Source of the DNA: Scortum barcoo
Taxonomy: Eukaryota; Chordata; Actinopteri; Centrarchiformes; Terapontidae
Length of the DNA stretch: 64,000 bases
NCBI GenBank assembly: GCA_023238725.1
Contig: CM041550.1
Coordinates: 26,677,180-26,741,179 of the forward strand
Direction of reading: 5' to 3'
This document shows positions 28,001-40,583 of the stretch, piece after piece (within the stretch, counting starts at the first letter, position 1; each line of letters begins with the position of its first letter). Both the position numbers and the translations under genes were made by a program. The notes under the pieces were generated by a model that was not told the DNA's origin, did not search any database, and was given only the letters and a program-made list of their open reading frames with translations.

Positions 28001-31000
28001 TGTAGTTGATTTGGGAAATGAGACTGTGCCTGTAATGAGGTATTCTACCACGTCCGCATCCAGCACTTTAACTTGGCTCATTAAGTAGAAAGCAATCTGG
28101 GAGCAACCAGTCATCTAAGATGACAGCCAGTCTTGAACACCCACAAGTTTGTACAAATTGTAAAAACAATCATTATACATATGGATATAGATATCATATG
28201 ACTTTTACAAAACTATAAGATGCTGCTGCATTTAATTTTGGTTATGTATGAGTAGTGAAGAGTAACACACTGTTCTAAGGGAAACTATTTGAGAGGGAAC
28301 TGACTTTGAAACAAGAACAGGATTGAGAGAAAAAGAAACATGTCTTTAAATGATTTTTTCCATGTATAAGTTAAGTCATTTCAATTTAACTCTTAAACCA
28401 GCTGCTACACAATATGAACAAATAAGGACCAAGTCCAGGGACAATGTGCTCCATGGTGCACATAGAACTTTTAGAAATGTCACCTACAAGTCTGTGTGCA
28501 TTTCAAATAACAGCGTGAGGATCTCCAAGTTGCTTCACAGCAGCACAGTTTAGAGACAAATCAACAACAGACCCAGAGAGTGAAACTGACACTGTTACAT
28601 TGAAAACACCCTCATCAACAAGTAACACACTGATTTATATTTAACATGTACATCAGTGATGCTGTAATTAAAACATTGTGAAGACATGTGAGTAATTGGC
28701 CTGTCGAGACCTGAGATCTGTTGCGCTCATCGTTCTGTTGCGCTCATGAGGACGAAGGTGTTGAGTTAACACAATGCATCAGGTACATTTTCATACTGAA
28801 GATCGAAGGGAAAAAAGTTCTTTCAGCTTTTGTATAATGTAATCATGTGCCTGACTAATAGCAAATTTTAAAATATAATAATAAAGCAAGTACGATATAA
28901 CAAATTTCCATATTTCATGTACTGGAGGAATATGATCCCCAGCCCCATTAGAAAAAAAAAAAAAAAAACACTGACTAGTATTTAGTGTCCAAAACAGGCT
29001 GGTCTCCTTACCTCTTCTTCTCCCGTCTTCCTCTGCTCTCGTCTCTCCTCCAGTTTCTTTGTTAATCTGACGTGAAAATGTAATGATAAAAGATAAAAAC
29101 ATTTACCTTGAGAATGATTAATATAACAATAAAAAGCCTGTTAATAAATCAGTGCATTGTATTATCTTTCTCATGTTGACTCAGTTTTGTTTTATTTCTC
29201 ATAATTCAATACAGTTGGGTAATTGGTCGGTTGAACTTTAGGTTAGATGTCATTGAATGATGTAGCTATTAGTTTATTTAGATACGAGTCTCACTATTAA
29301 AAACATCCTGTTCACTACTCACACATTGTTCGCTCTATTTAATGAAAACCTGTTTTCTCATTGCTTAGTCATTCAGTTGTTGTTTATCTTCCATTACCTT
29401 CGCTCCGAGCATATACTTGGTGAAGTGGAGCCTATATGGGAGGAGGAACTGAAGCTTCATCAAATATTCTGTTCTGATTGGCCATCCTCAATGTAATACA
29501 GATTGGTTGTTTTGCTTCGGGCGTGGTGAATTCTTGTCATATGGCCTTAGAGGCAGCAGATGGAGCCAAAGGAGTCAGATTCTTATCACAGATTATCTGT
29601 CTCATGTTCTACTGTCAGGGCACCGTGACAGTTTTTTAAATAAGTTATCTACTTCAGCTTTAAAAACAGAAAAATATTGAACAATATTACGGCAGTTATT
29701 ACATTAATGGTAGTTATTACGTAATTAGTTGTTACAAACTGTAATTAAAGTTCAGTAACCAATTCTCACCTTTGTGAGGCATAACTTTGCTCTGTGGCTG
29801 ATTAAAGGCAAGTAAAGTCTGGTCTTGATATAATCTTTTATTACAGTTCTCATACAGTTGAATAGTCTGTTTGGTAGCCTAAAATGTGTTTATTAACCTT
29901 CGTTTGACTTAGACAGTGATGAGGTAATTAACAGAAAGAATAAGCACAAAACACATTGTCTGTCTGAAACTTCCAGAACTTCCTGCTTGACATGATTCTG
30001 TGTTCCTACCTTTCCACCTTTGCATCCAGGTTTTCTTCACTGTGAGCACACTGAGCAGCATAATCTGAAGATGCATTTTCCGTCACTGTACCTGAAAGGC
30101 TGCCATCATCTACTGTGTTTGAGAGGGACGCTACATAGAAACAGAAATAAACAAACACAAACAAAAAGCACAGGGTTAACACACTTATTGGCACAAAGTT
30201 AACAAAGTATATCTGTACTTGACTGATTTATGGATTCATAATACAATCCTGTTAAATCTACTGATGTCATACCATAAACCATATGACCTCACTGAACCAA
30301 TTCAAGGCTGCCTTCTTTAAATTTCCAAACTGAAAAGTGGTAGTACTCAATAAAAGGTCAAAAGGTGAGAGGTAATGGAAGCAGGTATAATGCATGCCTA
30401 CAAAAAGGATATACTTGAACAGAAGATATTAAGACCTCTCTAGTTTGACTGTAAAAACATGGTCTCTTCTTGACAAAGTAGCTTAAGAAACAGCAGCAGG
30501 CTCGACGTTGTGTGAACTACTCCATGATTTTTGCTTCCTTTGGCAAGACATAGGCATTCCACACAGAGCCCTGATTATCATCTGTTAAGTAAAATAAATT
30601 TTTTTGTGAAAAGAAGAAAATACAAAAATGTCCAAATAACTTAACAAGAGATTTTAAGGATTTGAAAATACCATCTACTTTTATACTTACTTTCATTTTG
30701 TTTTTGCCAAATTATGAATAGACTTTTTGTGTACTTGTGTGGTTAATATACTTCCTAGACTTTATGTTGGAGGTGGTCTAAGACAAGTTTCATGAGGCAA
30801 CTCCTTACTCTCCTGCCTTACTAGAGATAGCCACTAGTATGTGACTTAATATAATGACCTGATGAGCAATCACTGTTGGTGACTTAAGAATAAGGCATCT
30901 GTATTCTCAACTAAAACTGCTTGTCACATCCCTTAATGCTACCTGCACAAAAAACAATCCCCAACTGTCTGGGCCATGCCAGTTTTCCAATCAGGATCCT

Positions 31001-33357
31001 TGCTATTACTTTTCTCTAAAAGTTGAGGAGAACTTGGCCTTCTTATGTTTCACTAAGAAAATATAGTGGAAATACAGTCATTTCTGAACTTTCTTCACAA
31101 GGGTGGAAGTGTGTCATGTAAATCACATTTTTCTGTAATGTTAACTCCTGAGAACCTGAATTGGTTCACCTGCTCCACCTCAGCTCCGCTAATGTTAAAC
31201 AGGGGTGCCTGTTAGAGGACTGCATTGGGATGGTGATCCTGCAAGTGCCAAAGCAAATCTTGCAGAAGGGTGCAGTTTAAACTTTGCAGGTGGTCAAAAA
31301 GAAACTATGGGATTTAGCTCTGGAAGGAGTCAACAAATAAAGTTGAGAAGAAGATGAAAGCAGGTCATTACAGAAAAGCAAGGCAAGTCTGACATTTGGA
31401 CAAATTTCTTAATTATCACTGACAGAGATGGAAATAAATTAAGACTCTGTTACCTGCTACAAATTAACTAAAGTACTTTTCTACAATGCACAAATCTGGT
31501 ACCTTTGGGTTGAGGTGTCATACAATATTTTTGATAAATCAAGGTGTTATGTTTAAATGCAGAGGAGAAAATGTAATTTCTTTTTTTTCTACAACTACTA
31601 ACCCGCTTCTGTGGAGCAAGAAAGAGGACACAAATTCAATAGAACTCTATTGTGCAGGTGAGAATGGACAGAATGCTTGTGGGTGCAAGCTGTAATGGAA
31701 CACACACATTGCAAGAACAAGTGTTAATGGAGAGAGATGAAGAAAACAGTCCTGCATAGAACTCTCCATCTCTTGTTTGTAATCCTGCTAATGATGGTGA
31801 TGTTTGCAAACTTCACGACAAAGTTCTCTCCCAGTTTCCTCTATCTTTCTACTCAACAAAAATTCTTGTCCCATTTTGTAACCTGTAATTAGCCTCAAAT
31901 AAGAAAGAACTGGATTCCATTGATTCCTTTCCCTCCACTATTTGAGCTAAATTTAATCTGAACCAAACTGTTGCCAATGGAGCATGAGGGTCTAAATTGT
32001 ATCTACTTAGTGGATGACTATGTGATCAAAGCTCACCCACCTTTTGCTGTTCCTGTAACTGTTGCAGGCTCTGAGGCTGTGGCTCCTGCTGCTGACCTAA
32101 CAGGAACTGCTCCAGCTGAGGCTGCAAATGAAGCAAGTTCTGCCACTGTACTGTCAAGTGGACTGGTCTCAACAGGAGCACTTGCTTCTGGTAAAACTGT
32201 CCCACCTCCAATCTGATGAGCATGCATCTGTGAGAAAACAGAGAAAAGGTCATTACCGGAAACACCACCACATAATTTTCGCAGCATCAGTGCTACAGGT
32301 GTTACAGGGTTACCTTCACATCTAGGATCGACATATACTTACTTTCTACCCCATATTGGCATGCACAATATGTGCGATTCACTAATACTCTCCTCCTGTG
32401 CTTTATGATCATCTATATTGTGTTTTCATACAGCTGAATTCTCCATATAGGTTTTTTTATTCACATATTTTACTGTTGATGTCAGACAACTTGGAATGCT
32501 TTTAGTGTTAAATCCAACAAAGCTTGGCTGAATGTGACTCATTTTGCAGGTATAAGATCATAAACAAATGTATTGCAGAATTTTAATCTTAATTACAAAT
32601 CAGAAAATACACAAACGTAATAGAATTTATCCTTAGAGGGATATAAATGTGTAACAACTTATACGGCCATCCACCCAGTGGTGGTGGACCAACCAACAAA
32701 CTGTTGGACATTGACATCCTCAGAGTTGCTAGCATGGCGAGAATATGTGTATGATTCACCATTATGGGGCACTGTAGATATCTCAATAGAACACATGTAG
32801 AACACCTTTATGTCCATACCTGCTTAACTCTGTTGATTCTTTTCATCAGTTCTTCAGGAGACACACTGCCAGCAATTACCTCGAGAGGAATCCCATTTTC
32901 TCCGATAAAGAAGCTAGAAGGTATGCAAACCACTGGATCTTTATTTGGGGTGTTAAGGAAAAGAAGCTCCCAGAAAATTACATTTTGTGTTCAGTTGTGG
33001 TGTACATAAGTACTATAAATACCATTTTTTCTGACCACATACTTGTTGTAGAACATCACTAGACCAACAATATCTATAACAACAATAATATTGATTTCAG
33101 CTAAAGTTAAGCCATATGACTACTACATTTCTTTACCGTACTCTGCGTGTACTTTGTCAATAAATATATAATATGATTTGATTGCACTGGAGTCACGGTA
33201 GTGAGGTTGGCAAAATACACAAACAAGCTAAACTCTGACATTTCTTATCATTGGCAAAAAAGACAGTGGAGAAAACATTAAGCTAGTAACTTCTGATTAT
33301 TAACAGCTAAACTTCACTTTCATTGGTTAAAAAGACAAATGTCATAATTTTTTGTAT

Positions 33358-33404
<47 letters not shown>

Positions 33405-34847
33405 GTGTGTGTGTGTAACAAGTAGTGCAAACCTCCAAACACACTGTATGTAGTAGCACCACACAAATTCAGCCCAAGAAGAAATGGTTAATATGCAGAA
33501 CAACAAAAAAGATACAGATCTGGGAGAACTGCGCACATGTCTCACTGTGGAAATAAATGTTCAAGCATCATACAGTGAAAACTCTACACATATTAGCAGA
33601 CCTATTCTTTTAATGTGTTACATCAAACACCTATCAAATGTACTGCACCAGACAAGTTTTATAAATGTAACTCTAAAAGACATAAGAATTTAAATCAAAT
33701 TATGGACTAAATTTAACAATGTTTTATAGATTTACATTATTTTGGGAAATCATTTATAGATTTACTGGTTATTTTGGGAAATCACTGGTTCTCACTGGTT
33801 TATCAGGAGCCTTTAGAGATTTTAATTTCTTTTTATATATCTATTTAATGCTATCTGTATTGGCAGATATCAAACTTCAGGTATCACTTTTGAAATGAAA
33901 CTGAAAAATGTGGATCTGTGCATCTCTAGAGAGGTGGTCAGAATTTCAAGCAGTGGAACATGGTATTTGCTTAAGGGACAGTGGTGAATGTTCACCTGTG
34001 GTATATCTTGTAGACAACTGAAATAACTGCAACTGTTCAAGTGTGCAGCAAGTGCAACTAACTGTGCAAATAACTTGCACCATGCGCTGTCAGTACCTTT
34101 TAGCATCCACTTTGATAGCCACACAACAGTTATGTGCTGCCTCTGAGACTTTGTCCTCCTCCCAGCTGGACATCAGCTGTGCTGACTGTTCATCTTCCCC
34201 TGAGGACAGAAACGGTGACAGTGACGAGTCACTGAGTTACAGCTTACCGTCGATACATAAACCATCCTCTCAGAAGTTGGTTACCTTCTTGACAGCTAAA
34301 ACGGTGAAACAGCTAACGCCGCGACTGCTAACACTTGTGTCTCCGATGCAATACTGACCTTACTCCATCGGTCTGTAAAATCATTTAACTGGACTATTAC
34401 CATCAACTGGCCTGTGCTCTTTCTTGCGTTAATCTGCCTAGTCTATAATGGACACCAGGCGATGTTGTCAAAGACGTTGGTGTTTCTTCTAGCAAAAACA
34501 ATACACAAGGCACTAACTACCACATCACTGTAAATCATCTTTCGGTTGCTACGTTTCTGTACTGTTGCTTTCGGAAGGCCATTTTCTTCAAACGTGCGTA
34601 ACGACACCTCTTAGTTCTACGACAGCTGGTTTGCTATGCTAGTTGGCTAATGAGTCAGTACTATCACGACTAGCTGGCTACCACGCTAGCGCTATTGCTG
34701 TCTATCACTTGTTACTTATGCAGGCTAGCGTTAGCTAGATGGCTAACCGGTACACACAGGGTTACCTGTAATGACAACGACAAAGACGAAACTCCGCAGT
34801 TTAGCCAAGTTAATGGCATCTGGAATCGAGCCCTCAAACCAACGCAT
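22098..34847 (-). CDS. ubxn4: UBX domain-containing protein 4 (erasin), 13 coding exons
   Basis: ER/nuclear-envelope membrane protein that recruits p97/VCP for ER-associated degradation. Exons in transcript order: 34847-34766, 34199-34097, 33544-33516, 32938-32820, 32227-32041, 30130-30010, 29066-29012, 27818-27654, 26670-26543, 25423-25321, 23308-23177, 22913-22699, 22236-22098. All phases join to 525 residues (human about 508). Residues 1 to about 110 form the thioredoxin-like UAS part (start MRWFEGSIPDAI; then SSWEEDKVSEAA; then IPSSFFIGENGIPLEVIAGS). A variable linker follows, then a charged helical region at about 205-330 (VERLTKKLEERRE, KEMERRKVGKDM). The UBX domain (about 331-408) begins STVARIQFRLPDGSSFTNHF and has the FPRREF turn. 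A hydrophobic membrane hairpin (about 425-449, IWAVLGTILYPLLAVWRFL) follows. The end NNTWNGNSTQQM is family-typical. Splice signals are canonical. The start ATG matches the conserved N terminus. Confidence 0.95.
23475..23540. repeat. 22-bp tandem repeat, three copies
   Basis: Three adjacent 22-bp units (23475, 23497, 23519) sharing 'catggtaa', with 1 to 4 mismatches between copies. They lie in a ubxn4 intron, just upstream of exon 11. No function is apparent. Confidence 0.85.
23610..23860 (+). mobile_element. LINE ORF2 C-terminal relic
   Basis: Plus-strand translation near 23631-23720 reads IDFKVLLLVFRALNG, the familiar 3' end of a fish LINE reverse-transcriptase ORF. A degenerate 'LWNSLP'-like stretch follows and then an AT-rich tail. 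It is antisense to ubxn4, in an intron. Frame-broken. Confidence 0.7.
25430..25452. repeat. (CAGA)n microsatellite at a ubxn4 3' splice site
   Basis: On the minus strand this reads (TCTG)n. It ends only about 4 nt before the CAG acceptor (25426-25424) of ubxn4 exon 10, so it acts as the pyrimidine tract. Confidence 0.9.
27225..27372 (+). repeat. Fish retroposon-like 3' segment
   Basis: Contains 'cagaaagggctttttcctga' followed by 'gtacagattgtaaagccctc' and 'tttgtgattttgggctttga'. This word order is typical of widespread fish retroposon 3' ends. The last part matches 2528-2575. It sits in a ubxn4 intron. Left limit uncertain. Confidence 0.5.
29502..29638 (+). repeat. Dispersed repeat, copy 1
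   Basis: About 140 bp very similar to 39832-39961: shared words include 'gattggttgttttg/cattggttgttttg', 'cttatcacagattatctgtctc' split by small indels, 'tactgtc' and 'gacagtttt'. It lies in a ubxn4 intron. Probably an internal-deletion DNA element or a retroposon; family not recognised. Confidence 0.7.
33355..33417. repeat. (TG)n microsatellite
   Basis: About 60 bp of TG dinucleotides broken once by 'cag', in the ubxn4 intron between exons 3 and 4. About 100 bp from the 29-nt exon 3. Confidence 0.95.
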
Positions 34848-35017
34848 CTTGGAATTTTGGTGTCTGTCTCTGGTTTGGTGACGTCGTTAACAAGCTAAGC
34901 TACATCAATTCATGAACCGAAGTGAATCTGTCAGTTTCCCCTTCCGAGCCTAACCACAGAGCTCTGCGCCGATCAGCTGACAGGACTGAGACACTACAGG
35001 GACAGACACGACCCGGC

Positions 35018-35026
35018 TCACGTGAC
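35018..35026. promoter_or_regulatory. E-box TCACGTGAC upstream of ubxn4
   Basis: TCACGTGAC, a full palindromic CACGTG E-box with the flanking bases favoured by USF/TFE/MiT-family factors. It is about 170 bp upstream of the ubxn4 start codon in a more GC-rich stretch that probably includes the promoter. Function is inferred from motif and place only. Confidence 0.4.
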
Positions 35027-35059
35027 CGCTGCCGTCATCCTTCAGTTTAAATAGACTGG

Positions 35060-36040
35060 CTCTGCTTATTTACAGACAGACATGAACAGCACACAACAGC
35101 AACACCTTTTCAAAGGAACAAAACTGCAGTCTGACCAATTCGCGTTTGTGTGGTCAAACCAGACGCCCTTATGTTTCGAGTGCGTACGGCAAGCTGTTTC
35201 AATATTTAATAACTAGAATGGATATATTTTGCAGATATACGTAGCTCAAGGCTTCCTAGTGAAAATGAACATTTCAGACGTCCACACTGACATCGGCCAA
35301 ATTACACTTACACAATTACATTGTGTAAAAGGATTATATAATTGGAATTATATTATCCAATTTTAGATTTCCAAAACTTTAATTCTCCTAGTCAAAATTC
35401 AATTTAAGGTTTAACATTTAATTGCTAGACTGGATATATTTTTACAAACTGCTCTGAAACCACTGGGCCAATCATCCTAAAATTTTGTCAGGATCATGAT
35501 CTAAAGTTATCAAAGGAATTTTAATTTGCCAATTTGTTTTCAAGTCTACAAGCCAATCATTTTTATCAGTATATATTTGTCATCAATTTGCTCAGCTTAT
35601 GAACGTTTTGATATATCACACTGAAATTTGAGACAAATCTTCACTGAGTGTATGTTTTAAAGCATATTACCCCTTGCAACCCTTTGAAATTTGGTTTGTA
35701 CTGTCTAAGGTCATTATTAAGTTGCAGCATAAAGTTTGGTAATGATTTATTAAAGTGAGTGTGACTAATTACAGTATCTACATTTCAAATGTTTCACATC
35801 CCAATCTTCAAAAAATTAAATCACCCATTGGTCTAACAGAGCTGACCATCTGCTAATGTGTGACTTAAGTTTGCCTCACTGCAACATATAGTCAATTCTA
35901 AATTCTAAAGTCAATTGACATTTATATGTCTTCAAGTTGTCATTTAAATGCTCTTTGGATATCTGTAAAAGTGTGCAGCAAAAAACATGCAATTAGAACT
36001 CATAAAAATTGGCAAGTGGACTGCAAATCTCACTCACTAC
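35060..36040. other. Intergenic, nothing recognised
   Basis: AT-rich sequence 5' of ubxn4. Small palindromic AT stretches occur near 35307-35375 (for example TTACACAA-n-TTGTGTAA). No ORF with family resemblance was seen. Confidence 0.5.
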
Positions 36041-36049
36041 TCAGCACTC

Positions 36050-36545
36050 GGCTACTAGACCCTCCAGTCCACCAGATAGTCCAGTGCAGGGGTCCGATGA
36101 CGAACTGCTGGTTGTAGGCAGCTGTTCTGGTAAGGGCCACGTGGGCCTCTCGCCAGACCCGAACTCATGTGTTCATGAAGCCTGAACACGTAAATAACTA
36201 AGGGACTGGCAGTCTCAAGGGCAGGAAGTAACTTAGGTAGAGGGATGAAATGAACCAACTTAAAAAAATCTTTCAATGATGGTGAAAATACTGGTATTAC
36301 CTTCATGGGGAGGAAGTCCAGTTACATTATCCACGGTGATGTGTGACCAGGGGTGGGAGGGGATGGGTAAGGGATGGAGAAGACCAGCAGGAGCACTGTG
36401 AGATGACTTGCTACAAGCACAGATAGTGCAGGCAAAAACAAATTCCCTGTCAGCCAACATGGAAGGCCACCAGAAAGGTTGTTGAGGAAGGGCCAAAGTT
36501 CTATGCATCCCAGGATGACAGGCAACCTTCAATCAGTGTCCTCAT
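36050..36545 (-). mobile_element. Ty3/gypsy LTR-retrotransposon integrase fragment
   Basis: Minus-strand translation shows part of a Ty3/gypsy pol integrase: a His-x-Cys-type N-terminal region (HPGMHRT ... CTICACSK), the start of the catalytic core (ITVDNVTGLPP) and following 'LPKLLPALETA'. A frameshift falls near 36265. No LTRs, protease or reverse transcriptase were found alongside. It is a short, dead relic. Confidence 0.8.
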
Positions 36546-37779
36546 TGGAGTACAGGTGACCTTCCTGCTGGGCACATGAGGAGTTAATTAGGGGGGCCAT
36601 CCCCCCCGGCCCTTGGAATAGTGCCTACCCCCTGGTACAAATATAATGCAATAAGGTCCTGCAATACTAAAATTGTAACTTTACCATTATCACTATATAT
36701 TCTTAAGTCACCAGGAATCTTGACCAAGCCTGTACTGTAGTTTGGATAAAAGCCAATTTGTCTACATCCTGTACAGTATGGGATGGTGTGGAGGCTCCTG
36801 AACAGCTTGTTGGATGTTGAGCTGCCTTTGCCACATTTTTATTTTCTCAATAGATTGCAGTTCAGTTTTCATGCTGCAGGTCTGAAGATAGAGATGACAT
36901 AGGCTCAACTATTTTCAGCTTCTTGAAGAATGAAGTAATCGAAGTAAACATTCAGGGAAAGAGAGGAGTAAAATACAAAAATACAATAGTTTAAAATCCT
37001 CAATAAAATTGACCAGCTAGACTAGCCACCAGGCTAAAAGTATAAACGCTGAATGTTTAAAGTTTGTTTGTTAAACAAACAATTGTCTATTGCTAGTTTG
37101 AGTGTGAACATCAAATATGTTCATTTGTTCTTCAGTGTACCTAGAACCATACAATTTTTGCAGTGCAGAAAACACAAATAGAATCACAAAATCTGATAAA
37201 AAAAATATGATCAATTCTTAAATGCAGAATATTGGGGATTAATTTATAATGCTTTGTTGTATTTAAATCATTAAAGATTACGTCAGTAAGTTACTTTAAA
37301 AAATATATTTTTAGTCGGATTAATTTTTCCCCCAAGACCATTTCATTTCTAAATGCCACTTTTTAAGTACAAAGTCTGTCTGTTAATATAGAAAAATGAA
37401 AAATTCTAGAAAACTGATTACTATGGATAAAAAGAGCAAGTAGTGTGGGGCATCCCTGTGAACAACCTCTTTCAAGTTATACTGTTTTGGGTAAGCTTCT
37501 ATTTATTTTGATCCTGGTTATAGGAGCGCAGTATAAAGATTTCCCATCAGACTGAGTAAAAAGATATTTCGTCATCAAGACTAACAACTAATGACTCTGT
37601 GTTACTGTTTATCATAAGTTTCATGAGGTGGAGAGCCCATCGTATATTGTCCTGAGTTTACTGTAGATTAATTTTCATGTGAAAAACATTTATTTATGCT
37701 TTTTTGTTGGTCTGCAATGTTGATATCTCAAAAAAATAATGTCTGGGCAGCTAAATACACACGTGGTTGCTCTTTTGTC

Positions 37780-38200
37780 ATTTATCTTGCTAACAAAGAA
37801 GGAAAGCAAGTTGTTGTACTGTTCAACTGAGGACATTGGGACTTCAGGTGATGCAGGAGAAACAATATTACTGATGGTGTCAAACTGAATTTTGGGATTG
37901 TGTCTGCTTTTGAAATAAGTTTACAATAATATGCAACTCTGGTATCTTTAACCATGCTATTAAAATTGGCAAAAAATCTTTTAAATACTGATAATGAATC
38001 TGAAACTGGGTAGGTTTCCACAAACGCTCAGGTCTGTGACAGGTTCGTTTAAAGGAGTGAATATTGTCTTTCAGCCAGGGGGAGCAATTGTGCAGGGGAG
38101 CCAATCTTGACTTTGAAGGAGTAACTTTGCCCAGGACTGATAGGCAATGCTCATTAAAAGTTTGTGATTCCATATTACAATTTGATAAAATAGCAGGGGC
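37780..38200 (-). mobile_element. LINE fragment (region between endonuclease and RT)
   Basis: Minus-strand translation from about 38173 to 37790 shows SPWLKDNIHSFKRTCHRPER, then a broken frame through YCKLISKADTIPKF. This pattern belongs to the linker of fish L2/CR1-like LINE ORF2, upstream of the reverse transcriptase. Both ends are missing. It lies between ubxn4 and nmi. Confidence 0.65.
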
Positions 38201-38339
38201 TATTATAAAAGGCAGCAGAGTAGGTATGACATTTTTTGAAAAATGTATTCACATTTTTTCAACTGTCTTTCTCTGTCACTGCTGTCCTTGTTTGAAGGAT
38301 GATAATATGATGAAAATAATATCCTCTAATTAAGCTAGA

Positions 38340-39600
38340 TAACCACAAAAAAGATATATGATAATATATCTAGCCAAAGAGTCTCAGTGGTCCACTTATA
38401 AGTGAATCATGGAGGGGTGAATCCGAGCACTGATCCACAATCCAGCTGTCATTACCGAGAATATGTTCAATACTTCACAAACAACAACCATTTAACATAA
38501 ACAGAATTTATTGACAGTAATAATATCAATTACAATTAATACTACTTCTTGATTGATTGGAGATTGGAGATTGGACAAGAATATGAAAACAAAATATGAC
38601 TTTTTTTCTTACTTGCTATTTTTAAAGGAGGTACATGAAAAATAAATACTTTAAATATTAACTTGAATCTTCACTGGGCTTATAATTCTCTAATCTATGA
38701 TAATAGATAATATCAAACACAAAAATGATTAATTGCTTTCTAAATACTAGGTGTGATTATATCACTTGTTGTTGTTCTGGTATCTCCCAACATATGACAG
38801 TAATGTTAGACAAATGTTCACCCACAGTTTAATACAAGTCAGTGTCACTTAATACTAGCTGAGTCTGTCTGGAAAAAGAAGTCATGTTCTTACCGATCTG
38901 AGACACTGTTGATGTTGATGTTTTAGCTAAAGAACCTGCCTGATACCTGCAAGAAAACAAACAGCACATAATTAGTCAGTCTGTTCTAAAATTATATAGC
39001 TAAAGATATATCCCCCACATATATATCCTCATATGTCCTTCAGTGATTTTCACTGAATTATTTGAACATTTCATATTGTGAAACCAGTTGCCCAAACATT
39101 AATCTTATGAGATATGAACACTGCTGACCAACAAACAAGAAGGAATGAATGTTTTCGACATGAAAAGTAATCTACAGTAATATCTGTTCAGTAAAACAAC
39201 GAGCACAGAGAAACTGTCCTGAATAATGTTAAAAAAGCAGTAAATCACTTCTGAGAATATTTAGCTGTGAGAACAAAAACCAAACTGATATGACTGTCTG
39301 GAAACTAAAAAATAAAAATATATATACAAAAACATATTTAACAAATTTCAGATAAAACAAAGCTAACCATTATCCTTCATGTGGTGAACAAGCTAATGTT
39401 AGCTGAGCTTCAACATCACAGTAACATGAGATCCACCACAAACTGTTAACTGTGACAAACCTTATCTTTATGGTTAATTTAACAGAAAATCATACATAAA
39501 TCAAATAGTGGTAATTACCTGTCCAGCAGAAATGTATCTAACTCTCCATCAGTGTGAATCTTTCAGCTATCTCCACCTCTCAAAGGCCTAATAGGTGAAA
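38340..39600. other. Intergenic, nothing recognised
   Basis: AT-rich, with short simple stretches such as a 'gattggagattggaga' run near 38552. No ORF or RNA gene supported. Confidence 0.5.
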
Positions 39601-39831
39601 TGCCTTTTCTTTAGCTTCTTTTCTTCTCTGCTCATCTTTTGTTTCTTCTCTCTCAGTATCAGCAGTAGTTGTCAGAGGAGGGAGGCTCAGTTTTCTCTCT
39701 GCTGCTGCTCACTAGTGTCTCTCCTGAAGCTCCTGCAATCACACTGAGGATCTTGACAATGAGAATGCTTGTGTGTCACAGCATGTTCACAAACAGTGAC
39801 TGACGCTGCGTTGGACCCTTCTCTGGCACTC

Positions 39832-39961
39832 ATTGGTTGTTTTGACCTAGGTGTGGTGGTTCTTGTGAATGGCTTTAGAGGCAGTAGACAGGACCAGAAG
39901 AGTCTGATTATTATCACAGATTATCTGTCTCGTGTACTACTGTCGACATTGAGACAGTTTT
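39832..39961 (+). repeat. Dispersed repeat, copy 2
   Basis: Second copy of the repeat at 29502-29638, in the same orientation and about 10 kb away. It lies in the spacer between the divergent ubxn4 and nmi genes, about 620 bp upstream of the nmi start codon. Confidence 0.7.
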
Positions 39962-40363
39962 AGTGAGTACGACTAAGAGTCATTTTCTAAAAAGTTACAT
40001 ACTGTATTATTAAGGATGAACAGTAAAGAATCAGGTTTGAGGTTGACTGTCTGATCAGTTAGACTCTATTTTTCTATATTAATAGATAGACTTTGTAATT
40101 GAAAAGTGGCATTTAAAAATTAAATTGTCTTGGGGAAAAATGGTGTCAAGCAGTACAAACAGACCTGAAAACATTATGAAGTTAAAACACCTTAATGAAA
40201 AGAAACTGTTACAGTGATGTTTTTAATTTTACAATTTCAATGGTTTTATAGTTTTAACTATTATAAAATTAAATTTGATGTTTATACTTTAGTTTATGGT
40301 GGCCGACCTGATCTTCCATAAACCAGTTCCCGTCGTATGGTGTTGCGTAACCTTCACTTCAGC

Positions 40364-40379
40364 TTTTACTTTCACTTTT
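40364..40379 (-). promoter_or_regulatory. IRF/ISRE-like element upstream of nmi
   Basis: Minus strand reads AAAAGTGAAAGTAAAA, overlapping copies of the IRF core AANNGAAA (AAGTGAAA is exact). It is about 205-220 bp upstream of the nmi ATG. NMI is a known interferon-induced gene in mammals, so an IRF or ISGF3 site here is expected. Binding is inferred. Confidence 0.6.
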
Positions 40380-40583
40380 GATTCTGATATTAGTAGGCAA
40401 AAGTGCAACTGCATTGTATGTGTTCTCCTCTCGTCTTTTTTTCTCACATTACGGCTCTTCTGTGGATTAAGCAAACAAAGAACAGGTTAAAAAGGCAGGC
40501 GTTTGATTTTTCTGATTTGTTGTATTTGACATACTTTACTTTTTCTACTTTATTAACCGAGTTACGTTTTCGTCCGTCAGGTC

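Noticed and set aside
32026..32325. Gln-rich and other alternate-frame ORFs over 32041-32227
   Set aside because: Only one frame joins ubxn4 exons 4 and 6 with correct phase; the others are shadows.
34001..34060. Candidate ubxn4 exon reading YFSCLQDIP just after exon 2
   Set aside because: Joining it breaks frame with the next exon, and the 29-nt exon at 33516-33544 supplies the conserved SETCAQFSQI with correct phases.
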